From NCBI RefSeq assembly GCF_016863315.1, contig NZ_BOOQ01000022.1, forward strand, positions 19,417-83,416: DNA of 64,000 bases, in the 5' to 3' direction. This document shows positions 41,367 through 49,324 of this stretch, in pieces. The DNA comes from Planotetraspora silvatica (GTDB lineage: Bacteria; Actinomycetota; Actinomycetes; Streptosporangiales; Streptosporangiaceae). Position numbers and translations under genes: made by a program. Under the pieces are notes generated by a model. That model did no database searches. It was not told the DNA's origin and saw only the letters and a program-made list of their open reading frames with translations. Each line of letters starts with the position of its first letter. Position 1 is the stretch's first letter.

Positions 41367-42743
41367 CTACTTGATCTTCTCGGCGGTGCTCTGCAGAGTC
41401 GCGGCGGCCTGCTCGGGAGTGGCCTGTCCCGCTGCCACGGTGGTCGACGCCACCCCGATGGCGGTCTGCAGATCGGCGCTCACCGTCGAGAGACGGGGCT
41501 CAGGCGACTTGCCCGCGTCGCTGATCAGCTTCTCCAGCGCGGGCTGCTGCGCCTGAGCGTTGACCAGCTTGATCGAGCTCCAGTTCGGCTGCACGCTGGT
41601 CAGGGCGGGGATGTCGTTGAGGATGTCGGCCACCGCCTGCTGCCCCGCGGTCGAGGTGCCCAGCCAGGTGGCGAAGGTGGTGGCGGCGGCGATGGACTTG
41701 GACTTCTTGTTCACGGCCAGGCCGAAGTCCGCGTCACCGTAGAGCGACCCGACGTTGCCGGTGCCCGCCACGTCGGGGAACGCGATGGGGAGCTGGGTGA
41801 ACGGCTTGGGATCGCCGACGCCCGCGCCGGAGATGGCGGCCGTGCTGCCTTCGACGGTGGAGTACTGCATGTACCAGGTGCCCATCATGACCATCGCGGC
41901 CTTGCCGGACATGAAGTCGTTGTTGGCGTCGGGGTACTGCTGGGTGCCCAGCGCTCCGTCCTGCATGATCCCGTCGGTGAACAGCTGCTTCCAGAGGGTC
42001 AGCGCCTTGACGATCGTCGGGTCGGTCCACGGGACCTTCTTGTCCAGCGCCTGCGCCCACACGCCCGGCTTGACGTTGTTGCTGATCGCCTGCAGCGTGT
42101 CCTCGTTGAACGCGGTCTGGGCGGCACCCTGCACGAAGCACTTGACGCCGTGGGTCTTGAAGGCCGCGCAGACCTGCTTCCACTCGTCGAAGTTGGTGGG
42201 CGGCTTCAGCCCGTACTTGTCGAACAGGTCCTGGTTGACCCAGACCGACCCGGCGTAGTTCGAGCCGACCGACAGGCCGGCGAGCTTGCCGTCGGCGGTC
42301 AGGCTGGACACCCCGATCGGGGCCAGCTTCGACTTCCAGTCCGCGCCCAGCGACTTCTCCACGGCGGGCGCGAGGTCCACGGCGTTCACGCCGTAAATGT
42401 CGACCGAGCCGTTGGCGGCGCCCGGCGCGACGTCGAAGACGTCCGGGCCGACCGACGAGGCCAGGGCCGGACGGATCGCGGCGTCGTAGCCGTCGATGGT
42501 CAGCTTCTTATAGGTGACCTTGATATTCGGGTAGACCTTGTTGAACGCCTTGATGTATGCCTCGGCGGGCGTCGCGTCGGGCGTCCACCCCCACCAGGTG
42601 ATATTGCCCGAGTCGGCCGAACCCTTGTCCGTGGTCTCGGTCGTAGCTCCGCCGGCGCATCCGGCGAGCGCCAGCACCGTGGCCGTGAACGCGGCTGCGG
42701 CTCCGGGGAGGCGGCGCTTCCAGATTCGCGAGGATCCCAGCAT
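41367..42743 (-). CDS. carbohydrate ABC transporter substrate-binding lipoprotein
   Basis: A 458-residue CUT1-type solute-binding protein. A signal peptide ends in the lipobox LAGC (about residues 26-29) and a Thr/Ser-rich linker follows. The mature part has NITWWGWTPDATPAEAYIKAFNKVYPNIKVTYKK, typical of family-1 sugar binders. It is the first gene of the importer/GH5 operon. A CCGAAAGTTTCGG operator lies 217 nt upstream of its ATG. The bound sugar is not known; the GH5 and GH3 genes suggest a glycoside or oligosaccharide. Confidence 0.94.
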   Translation of the reverse strand: MLGSSRIWKRRLPGAAAAFTATVLALAGCAGGATTETTDKGSADSGNITWWGWTPDATPAEAYIKAFNKVYPNIKVTYKKLTIDGYDAAIRPALASSVGPDVFDVAPGAANGSVDIYGVNAVDLAPAVEKSLGADWKSKLAPIGVSSLTADGKLAGLSVGSNYAGSVWVNQDLFDKYGLKPPTNFDEWKQVCAAFKTHGVKCFVQGAAQTAFNEDTLQAISNNVKPGVWAQALDKKVPWTDPTIVKALTLWKQLFTDGIMQDGALGTQQYPDANNDFMSGKAAMVMMGTWYMQYSTVEGSTAAISGAGVGDPKPFTQLPIAFPDVAGTGNVGSLYGDADFGLAVNKKSKSIAAATTFATWLGTSTAGQQAVADILNDIPALTSVQPNWSSIKLVNAQAQQPALEKLISDAGKSPEPRLSTVSADLQTAIGVASTTVAAGQATPEQAAATLQSTAEKIK

Positions 42744-42959
42744 GTGATCTCTCCTTGCACGTGACTCGCACGCACTGGTCGTGTCGACATCGCGCCGTCC
42801 ACCACTTCATGGGGACGGCCACGACGGCCTGTGCTCACGTATGAGCACGGGGGTCCCGCTCTCACGCGGCGACGATGTCGGCACGGGGTCGCGGGACAGG
42901 GCGTGCGTCCTCCCTCGGCCGGGGTCACCGGTCGGCGAAAGCAGCACTGCTCACGGATA

Positions 42960-42972
42960 CCGAAAGTTTCGG
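42960..42972. promoter_or_regulatory. LacI-type operator A (importer operon)
   Basis: CCGAAAGTTTCGG is a perfect 6+1+6 dyad, followed by AAAGTC, so that GTTTCGGAAAG forms a second overlapping half-dyad. LacI-family operators have such odd-centred inverted repeats. Confidence 0.75.
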
Positions 42973-43314
42973 AAAGTCTTCTTGTGAGAGAAAAACACCG
43001 GCCCGGCGACAGTGTCAATAACCTCGGCCGAATTTGTTTCCGTTCAGTTACGCGGATCCGGCCCCGCGGCCTCTCGCCGGAGGCGTCCACGCCGACGCCG
43101 GGAGCAGTCATACCGAGATCGTCGGCGCGATATCCGCAGGTCGTCACCGGATGACTCCACGGCGCAGACGCCCCGGAACACCGTGCGGCCCGGTGCCGGA
43201 GCGTGTCGACGGACCACGTTACGGCCCCAATTCAGACAATCCGGTATTCATGCCGTGAGCAGCCTACCTGTCGCACGTTTCCACAGGCCCCCCACCAGCG
43301 GTGCTACCGTTAGA

Positions 43315-43324
43315 GAAACTTTCG
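43315..43324. promoter_or_regulatory. LacI-type operator B (lacI autoregulation)
   Basis: GAAACTTTCG matches the complement of the operator CGAAAGTTTC exactly and lies 32 nt upstream of the lacI start codon, in a promoter position. Confidence 0.65.
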
Positions 43325-43355
43325 ACAGCACAGGCTCAGCGCGTGAAGAGGTGTC

Positions 43356-44447
43356 GTGGCGACCGAGCAGGGGACGAGGACACATAAGCGGGCAGCAGCG
43401 GGGACTCCCCGGAGCGCGGACGCCGACCGGGTGACCATCGCGATGGTCGCGCGTGAGGCGGGCGTGTCCGCGCCGACGGTGAGCAAGGTGCTCAACGGCC
43501 GGGAAGCCGTCGGCCCCGAGACCCGCCGCCGGGTCCAGGACGCGTTGATCTCGACGGGTTATCAGCGCAGGGCCCGATCGGAGACGGGAAAGGTCGGCCT
43601 GGTCGACTTCGTCATCACGGAGCTGGACACCGCCTGGGCCTGTGAGCTGCTGCGCGGCGCCGAGCAGGAGGCCTACCGGCTGGGCGCCAGCCTGGTGCTG
43701 ACCGTGACCCACGACCGGCAGGCCCAGCCTCGCGAATGGCTCAAGACGATCGCCTCCCGGCCCACCGACGGCGTGGTCCTCGTGGTCACGAACACCCGGC
43801 AGGTGGCCGCGGAGACGCTACGTCCGATCGACACCCCCTTCGTCGTCATCGACCAGGTCGGCGGGTACGACCGCGACGTTCCGACCATCGGCGCCACCAA
43901 CTGGGCCGGCGGGTTCGCCGCCACCGAGCATCTGGCCGAACTCGGCCATCGCCGTATCGGAGTGATCACCGGGCCGGAGGACGTCCGGTGCAGCCTGGAG
44001 CGCCTCGACGGCTACCGCGCCGCGCTCGGGCGAGCGGGGCTGCCACTCGACGAGAGCCTGGTCCGGCAGGGCGACTTCTACGCCGAGGGAGGCAGGCGGG
44101 CCGCGCTCGAGCTGCTCGACCTGCCGGAACCGCCCACCGCCATCTTCGCCGGCTCCGACCAGCAGGCGGCCGGCGTGTACGACGCGGCCCACGCCAGGGG
44201 GCTGCGCATCCCCGAGGATCTCAGCGTCGTCGGGTTCGACGACACCGAGGTCTGCGAATGGATGTTCCCCCGGCTGACCACCATCCGGCAACCTCTCGCT
44301 CAGATGGCGGTGCTGGCCATCCGCAACGTGCTGGAGACCACGCACACCCCCGGTGAGCAGCCGCTGCACCTCGAGCTCTCCACCAGTCTGGTGGAGCGGA
44401 ACAGCACCGCGCCGTGGAAGGAGCGGGCCGACCGCCGCCGGGTCTGA
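43356..44447 (+). CDS. LacI-family transcription regulator
   Basis: A 363-residue repressor. The N-terminal helix-turn-helix with hinge is VTIAMVAREAGVSAPTVSKVLNGREAVGPETRRRVQDALISTGYQRR. The periplasmic-binding-like sensor domain includes FVVIDQVGGYDRDVPTIGATNWAGG, LGHRRIGVITGPEDVRCSLERLDGYRAAL and DLSVVGFDDTEVCEWMFPRLTTIRQPL. The start is GTG at 43356, preceded by a short GC-rich tail. It is divergent from the importer operon and probably controls the units that carry CGAAAGTTTCG sites, with a sugar or intermediate as inducer. Confidence 0.94.
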   Translation: MATEQGTRTHKRAAAGTPRSADADRVTIAMVAREAGVSAPTVSKVLNGREAVGPETRRRVQDALISTGYQRRARSETGKVGLVDFVITELDTAWACELLRGAEQEAYRLGASLVLTVTHDRQAQPREWLKTIASRPTDGVVLVVTNTRQVAAETLRPIDTPFVVIDQVGGYDRDVPTIGATNWAGGFAATEHLAELGHRRIGVITGPEDVRCSLERLDGYRAALGRAGLPLDESLVRQGDFYAEGGRRAALELLDLPEPPTAIFAGSDQQAAGVYDAAHARGLRIPEDLSVVGFDDTEVCEWMFPRLTTIRQPLAQMAVLAIRNVLETTHTPGEQPLHLELSTSLVERNSTAPWKERADRRRV

Positions 44448-44530
44448 CGGCCCGCCGAACACCGCAGCCCGCGACCCGGGCCTGCCGCCACTGACGGCCC
44501 GCCGCACACCCCGGCCCCGCGACCCGGGCC
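44445..44530. repeat. imperfect 38-nt direct repeat after lacI
   Basis: TGACGGCCCGCCGaACACC begins copies at 44445 and 44492 (the second reads C at the lower-case base). Each ends in GCGACCCGGGCC, so copies span 44445-44482 and 44492-44530. The first copy starts at the lacI stop codon. Each copy can fold GGCCCG with CGGGCC. It sits between convergent genes and may act as a terminator. Confidence 0.65.
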
Positions 44531-44537
44531 GCGGTGG

Positions 44538-45407
44538 TCACGTGAGCGGCGTTCCGAGGACGTCACGCCAGGAGTACAGCGGGACGTATCCCAGCTCGTC
44601 ACGGGCCTTCTCGCTGCTCAGCAGGCTTTCGTGGCCATCCAGTGGGCGGCGGGCCCGCACCTCGGGGAAGACCTCCGCGGCCAGCTCGGCGGAGGGCCGG
44701 TCCATCAGCGTGTCCCTGGCGGCGATGACGTAGGACGGGGCGCCGGTGACCTCGGCGAGCAACGCCCGCCGGCACGCCTGGGCGACGTCGCGCACGTCGA
44801 CGTACCCCCACAGGTTGAAGACCCTGGTCAGCGGGTCGGCCCAGTAGGACGGGATCTTCGGGTAGTCGGCGTCGTCGTGGACGTTCGACAACCGCAGCCC
44901 GATGATCAGGATGCCCGACCACGCGGAGATGTGCTCGGCCAGCGTCTCCCCCACGACCTTCGACAGCGCGTAGGCCGAGGTGGGATGCGGGTAGTGGTCC
45001 TCGTCCACGGGCAGGTAGCGCGGCGGAGCGGCCGTGCCGAACGGGAATCCCAGCGTGGTCTCGCTCGACGTCCACACCACCCGGCCCACCCCGAGCTTGG
45101 CCGCGGCGAGGAAGACGTTGCTGTTCATCGCGGTGTTCGCGGTGAACGTCCGCGCGTCGGTGACGAAACCGGGTGCGGGGATCGCCGCGAGGTGGACGAC
45201 GGCGTCGACTCCGGTCAGCGCGTCCACCGTGTCGCCGAAGTCCGTCAGGTCGGCGCGCAGCAACGGCGCGCCCAGGTCCGCCAGCTCGCCTCGGTCGCCG
45301 GGCGTCCCCGCCACGTCGACCGCGCGCACCTCGTGTCCGTGGGCGAGCAGGTCCTGGACCACGGCGCGCCCCGTCTTGCCGCTCGCGCCCGTCACCGTGA
45401 TGTTCAC
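44538..45407 (-). CDS. NAD(P)-dependent sugar epimerase/dehydrogenase (SDR)
   Basis: A 289-residue extended SDR. NAD-binding motif ITVTGASGKTGRAVVQDLLAHGHEV is at residues 3-27, and the catalytic Tyr and Lys are in PTSAYALSKVVGE after VWTSSETTLGFPFGT. The layout is close to uronate-dehydrogenase-like and sugar-oxidising SDRs. It stands alone on the minus strand with an operator-like site 61 nt upstream, so it is likely under the local LacI protein. Confidence 0.88.
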   Translation of the reverse strand: MNITVTGASGKTGRAVVQDLLAHGHEVRAVDVAGTPGDRGELADLGAPLLRADLTDFGDTVDALTGVDAVVHLAAIPAPGFVTDARTFTANTAMNSNVFLAAAKLGVGRVVWTSSETTLGFPFGTAAPPRYLPVDEDHYPHPTSAYALSKVVGETLAEHISAWSGILIIGLRLSNVHDDADYPKIPSYWADPLTRVFNLWGYVDVRDVAQACRRALLAEVTGAPSYVIAARDTLMDRPSAELAAEVFPEVRARRPLDGHESLLSSEKARDELGYVPLYSWRDVLGTPLT

Positions 45408-45467
45408 AGGTCGGCCTCACTCTCACGTGTCGTTCCGGCGGGAGGAGACCGCGCCGGCCAGGCGATG

Positions 45468-45487
45468 CGAAAGTTTACAGAAAGTTG
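45468..45487. promoter_or_regulatory. LacI-type operator C (SDR gene)
   Basis: CGAAAGTTTACAGAAAGTTG contains CGAAAGTTT from the operator, then a second GAAAGTT half-site. It lies 61 nt upstream of the 45407 start. The right half of the first dyad is altered (TTTAC). Confidence 0.55.
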
Positions 45488-45834
45488 TTAAGCGGCAGGC
45501 ACTGCGGTCCGCTCCCAGTAGCGGACGGCGACGTCCCAGCCCGAAAGGGCCGCCGTCCACCTGCCGGGCGATCGGGTCCGGATACCGGAATCATCGGCTC
45601 TACCAGGAAAAACAATCGCGGAGTATCGTTGGCTCGAGTCCGTCGCCCGGGTGCCCGGTGCGCTCCGCCGGACCGACTCTCGACCTGTCTCACCAGACCG
45701 GAAATGATCATAGATCAGGTGCCCTGACGGGCGACGATGTCACTGGGCCGGCTTTCGTCGGCCGCTTCACCCTTGACGTTCGTCAACCGATCGTTCTACG
45801 TTGTCACTGCGGACCTTAAGTTTCATAGTTTTTT
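45488..45834. other. gap between operators C and D, no gene seen
   Basis: The divergent region between the SDR gene (45407) and the tautomerase gene (45922) is 514 nt long. The part between the two operators holds no reading frame with family features. It is moderately AT-rich near 45700-45830, which suits a promoter for the plus-strand operon. Confidence 0.5.
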
Positions 45835-45846
45835 CGAAAGTTTCGG
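45835..45846. promoter_or_regulatory. LacI-type operator D (tautomerase-glycosidase operon)
   Basis: CGAAAGTTTCGG, 76 nt upstream of the start of the plus-strand operon, is identical to 12 of 13 bases of operator A and preceded by a T-run. It is the clearest site after A. Confidence 0.72.
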
Positions 45847-45921
45847 CTTCCTGCCTTCGTGCACGTTCCGCCGTGGCGCCCGGACATCCGGTCGACCGCC
45901 CGGCGCTGAAAGGAACCCCTC

Positions 45922-46287
45922 TTGCCTCTCGTGCAGATCGACCTCGACCGTTCCCTCGCCGAACGGCTGGGCGAGCAGATCAGTGACGGCATCCACCAGG
46001 CCCTGGTCGACGGCCTCGGCATGGACCCGACCGACAAGTTCCAGATCTTCCGCACCCACGCGCCGGAAGAGATCGTCTTCGACCCGGGCTACAACGGCGT
46101 CGACCGGCGGCAGTTGATCAGCATCCAGATCCTGATGGTGCACATGTACGACGTGACCACCAAGTACGCGATGTTCGACCAGATCGCCAAGCGGCTGGGC
46201 GAGATCGGCATCCGCCCGGACGACCTGCTCATCAGCATCGTGGAGAACGGCTTCGAGGACTGGTACGCCGGCAAGTCCCGCAGCTGA
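45922..46287 (+). CDS. tautomerase-superfamily protein
   Basis: A 121-residue protein of the Tautomerase_2 type. The start is TTG and the second codon is Pro (MPLVQIDLDRSLAERLGEQI); after removal of Met this Pro1 is the catalytic base of the superfamily. RRQLISIQILMV and KYAMFDQIAKRLGEIGIRPDDLLISIVENGFEDWYAG are family features. It is the first gene of a plus-strand operon of sugar oxidoreductases behind operator D. It might isomerise or ring-open a keto-sugar intermediate; that is inferred. Confidence 0.85.
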   Translation: MPLVQIDLDRSLAERLGEQISDGIHQALVDGLGMDPTDKFQIFRTHAPEEIVFDPGYNGVDRRQLISIQILMVHMYDVTTKYAMFDQIAKRLGEIGIRPDDLLISIVENGFEDWYAGKSRS

Positions 46288-46330
46288 TCGCATCCTGCCC
46301 ATCCCTGAATCCAAGATCCGGAGTCCTGTA

Positions 46331-47350
46331 GTGAAGGTTCTCTATATCGGCGGCACCGGCACGATCAGCTCGTCGTGTGTCGCGGAGTCGGTGCGTCAGG
46401 GTCAGGACGTCCACGTCCTGAACCGCGGCCGCACCGCCGGCCGCCGTCCGCTCCCTGCCGGGGTCACGACGATCGAAGGCGACGTCCAGGACCCGGAGTC
46501 GATGCGCCGGGCCCTCGACGGCACGACGTTCGACTCCGTGGTCAACTTCCTCAGCTTCGGCTCCAAGGACGCCTCGGCGGCCGTGGAGTTGCTGGAGGGC
46601 CGGACGAACCAGTACATCCACATCAGCAGCGCGTCGATCTACCACAAGCCGGTACGGCAGGTGCCGTTCGTGGAGTCGACCACCCGGCGCAACCCCTACC
46701 TGGGGTACGCCCGGGAGAAGATCGCCGCCGAGGACGTCCTGCGGCACGCGTACGAGGAGCGGGAGTTCCCCGTCACGATCGTGCGGCCGTCGCACACCTA
46801 CGACGACGCCCATCCCCCGCTTCCCGGCGACTGGACGGCCTGGGACCGGATCGTGCGCGGCGACGAACTGGTCGTCCCCGGCGACGGCACCAGCCTGTGG
46901 ACCCTGACGCACGCGAGTGATCTCGCCGTCGGCCTCGTCGGCCTGATCGGCAACTGGCAGGCCGTGGGCGAGGACTTCCACATCACCTCCAACGAGGCGC
47001 TGACCTGGAACGAGATCTACGACATCATCGGCCGCACGGCCGGGACGCACGCCCGTCTCCTCCATCTGCCCTCGGAGCTCCTGCCGGTCGTGGCCCCGGA
47101 CTGGTTCTGGTCGGACCTGATCGTCGGCGACCTGCAGCACAGCGCCGTGTTCGACAACACCAAGATCAAGCGGTTCGTCCCGTCGTTCCAGCCGAAGGTC
47201 ACCTGGTCGGAAGGCGCCCGGCGGCTGCTCAACTGGCGGTCCGCCCACCCCGAGGAGACCCGCCCCGACGCCGAGACCGATGCGGTGCTCGCGCGGCTCG
47301 TCGAAGGCCACCGTCTGGCGGCGGCGGCTCTGGCGCCGCTGGCGCCGTGA
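46331..47350 (+). CDS. NAD-dependent epimerase/dehydratase-family protein
   Basis: A 339-residue SDR with the nucleotide motif VLYIGGTGTISSSCVAESVRQGQDVHVLNRG at the start. Its sequence resembles the CSP41-like/isoflavone-reductase-like group (DSVVNFLSFGSKDASAAVELLEGRTNQYIHISSASIYHKP, then PYLGYAREKIAAEDVL). YxxEK replaces YxxxK, as in that group. GTG start at 46331. The gene is second in the operon, and its stop overlaps the lactonase start. It likely oxidises or epimerises a sugar or sugar-lactone. Confidence 0.85.
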   Translation: MKVLYIGGTGTISSSCVAESVRQGQDVHVLNRGRTAGRRPLPAGVTTIEGDVQDPESMRRALDGTTFDSVVNFLSFGSKDASAAVELLEGRTNQYIHISSASIYHKPVRQVPFVESTTRRNPYLGYAREKIAAEDVLRHAYEEREFPVTIVRPSHTYDDAHPPLPGDWTAWDRIVRGDELVVPGDGTSLWTLTHASDLAVGLVGLIGNWQAVGEDFHITSNEALTWNEIYDIIGRTAGTHARLLHLPSELLPVVAPDWFWSDLIVGDLQHSAVFDNTKIKRFVPSFQPKVTWSEGARRLLNWRSAHPEETRPDAETDAVLARLVEGHRLAAAALAPLAP

Positions 47351-48279
47351 TGGCGGAGTCCCCGACCGAGCCGGCGGGCGGAGACCTGGAGGCGCGGCCA
47401 TGGCTGGACGTCTCGGGTGTCCACTGTGAGGGCGTCGTGTGGGACGACGCCCTCGGCCGGGTGCGGTTCGTCGACATCCCCCGCGGGCGGGTGTTCGACG
47501 CGGACGTCGACACCGACCTCGACACGGACCTCGACGCCGCCGACGTCAGGTGGTTCGACCTGCCGGCGCCGGTCACCGCCGTGCACCCCACGACCGATCC
47601 GGCGACCGTCGTCGTCGCGGACGGCGAGGGCATCGCGCTGGCCTCGCGGGACGGTCTGACCGTACGGCTCGCCGCCCCGCTGGCCGGGCGGCCGCACATC
47701 CGGATGAACGACGCCGGCGTCGATCCAGCGGGGCGGTACTTCGCCGGAAGCATGGCCTACGACCTCGAGCCTGGCGCGGCCAGCCTGTACCGCCTCGACG
47801 CCGACCGGTCCCTGCACACGGTCCTCACCGACGTCACGATCAGCAACGGCGTGGACTGGTCGCCCGACGCGACCCTGTGCTACTTCGTGGACAGCCCGCT
47901 GCGCCGCGTCGACGTGTTCGACTACGACGTGACGACGGGCGCGCTGTCGAACCGGCGCGTGTTCGCCGACACCTCCGCCGTCACCGGGCTGCCCGACGGG
48001 CTGACGGTCGACGCCGACGGCGCCGTGTGGGTGGCCTTCTGGGGAGGATCGTGCGTCTGCCGATTCGGCCCCGACGGCCGGATCGAGCGCACGATCACCC
48101 TTCCGGTGTCACAGGTGACGTCGTGCTGCTTCGCCGGTCCGGATCTGGACCAGCTCATCATCAGCACCTCCACTGAGGAACTCTCCCCCGACGACCTGCG
48201 GCGTCAGCCCATGGCAGGCATGATCTTCCGGGCCGAGCCCGGATGCCGCGGCCGCCGCACGACCGAATTCGTGATCTGA
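47350..48279 (+). CDS. SMP-30/gluconolactonase-family lactonase
   Basis: About 309 residues with the six-bladed SMP-30 propeller. Metal and substrate motifs include EGVVWDDALGRVRFVDIPRGRVFD, RPHIRMNDAGVDPAGRYFAGSM, ISNGVDWSPDATLCYFVDSPLRRVDVFDYD and LPDGLTVDADGAVWVAFWGG. It should open aldono-lactones made by the dehydrogenases of the locus. ATG 47350; a GTG 3 nt upstream is also possible and overlaps the previous stop (GTGA). Residues 33-45 carry a short tandem (DTDLDTDLD). Confidence 0.92.
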   Translation: MAESPTEPAGGDLEARPWLDVSGVHCEGVVWDDALGRVRFVDIPRGRVFDADVDTDLDTDLDAADVRWFDLPAPVTAVHPTTDPATVVVADGEGIALASRDGLTVRLAAPLAGRPHIRMNDAGVDPAGRYFAGSMAYDLEPGAASLYRLDADRSLHTVLTDVTISNGVDWSPDATLCYFVDSPLRRVDVFDYDVTTGALSNRRVFADTSAVTGLPDGLTVDADGAVWVAFWGGSCVCRFGPDGRIERTITLPVSQVTSCCFAGPDLDQLIISTSTEELSPDDLRRQPMAGMIFRAEPGCRGRRTTEFVI

Positions 48280-48280
48280 C

Positions 48281-49276
48281 ATGGCCGATGACCTGACCAA
48301 CGACCGGCAGACCGGCGCGTACCCGCTGCCCGACCCCGCGGAGCGCCGCGTGTTCGGCCGCACCGGGCTCGCCGTCACTCCCATCTGCATCGGGACCAGC
48401 CCCCTGGCGAGCATGCCCACGCTGTACGGCTACGCGGTCGACCAGGAGCGGGCGGAGGCCACGGTCGAGGCCGTGCTCGACGGCCCGTTCAACTTCCTCG
48501 ACACCTCCAACAACTACGGCGGCGGCAGCGCGGAGCGGCGCATCGGCGCCGTCCTGCGCCGGCGTGGCGTGCCCGACGGGTTCGTCCTGGCCACCAAGGC
48601 CGACGCCGACCCCGACTCCGGCGACTTCTCCGGCGAGCGGGTACGCCGCTCGGTCGAGGAGAGCCTGGACCGGCTGGGCGTCGACCGCGTGCCGATGATG
48701 TACCTGCACGACCCGGAGTTCCACGTCACGTTCGAGCAGGCCATGGCTCCCGGCGGCCCGGTCGAGGCACTGGTCGCGCTGCGCGACGCCGGTGTCGTCG
48801 GCCACCTCGGGATCGCCGGAGGCCCGGTGGAGCTGATGCGCCGGTTCGTCGGGACCGGCGTGTTCGAGGCCGTGATCAACCACAACCGGTGGACCCTGGT
48901 GAACCGCGAGGCCGATCGGCTGCTCGACGACGCGGCCGAGCGAGGGGTCGCCTTCGTCAACGGCGCGCCGTACGGCGGAGGGATGCTGGTCAAGGGTCCG
49001 GACGCGCAGCCCCGCTACGCCTACCGGGACACCGACGAGTCGGTCAGGGACGCGGTCCGGGCGATGCAGCGGGCGTGCGCCGCCCACGGCGTGTCCCTGG
49101 CGGCCGCCGCGCTGCAGTTCTCACTGCGGGACCCGCGGGTGACGTCGACCATCGTCGGGATCTCCGAGCCCGCGCGGATCGCCACCACCCTCGATCTCGC
49201 CACCACTGCGATCCCCCCAGAGCTGTGGGACGAGCTCGACCAGTGCACCCCGGCGTACGGCGGGTGGCTGGACTGA
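48281..49276 (+). CDS. aldo/keto reductase
   Basis: A 331-residue NAD(P)H-dependent aldo/keto reductase. The catalytic tetrad lies in FLDTSNNYGGGSAERRIG (Asp, Tyr), VLATKADAD (Lys) and MMYLHDPEFH (His). The C-terminal cofactor motif is TSTIVGISEPARIATTLDLA. The layout is like L-fucose- or pyridoxal-dehydrogenase-type members, which oxidise sugars to lactones. It follows the lactonase by 1 nt, so the pair probably acts in sequence: sugar to lactone to aldonate. Confidence 0.92.
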   Translation: MADDLTNDRQTGAYPLPDPAERRVFGRTGLAVTPICIGTSPLASMPTLYGYAVDQERAEATVEAVLDGPFNFLDTSNNYGGGSAERRIGAVLRRRGVPDGFVLATKADADPDSGDFSGERVRRSVEESLDRLGVDRVPMMYLHDPEFHVTFEQAMAPGGPVEALVALRDAGVVGHLGIAGGPVELMRRFVGTGVFEAVINHNRWTLVNREADRLLDDAAERGVAFVNGAPYGGGMLVKGPDAQPRYAYRDTDESVRDAVRAMQRACAAHGVSLAAAALQFSLRDPRVTSTIVGISEPARIATTLDLATTAIPPELWDELDQCTPAYGGWLD

Positions 49277-49324
49277 TGCCGACGACGGCCGTACGAGGGA
49301 TTCCAACGACAAACGGAGAGCACC

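Larger units (their letters stand above)
42744..43355. other. 612-nt divergent control region, importer operon / lacI
   Basis: No convincing gene lies here. It holds the operator at 42960-42972 (importer side) and the one at 43315-43324 (lacI side). The importer leader of more than 200 nt is unusually long and contains runs such as GAGCACGGGGGTCCCGCTCTC, which could fold. Confidence 0.6.
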
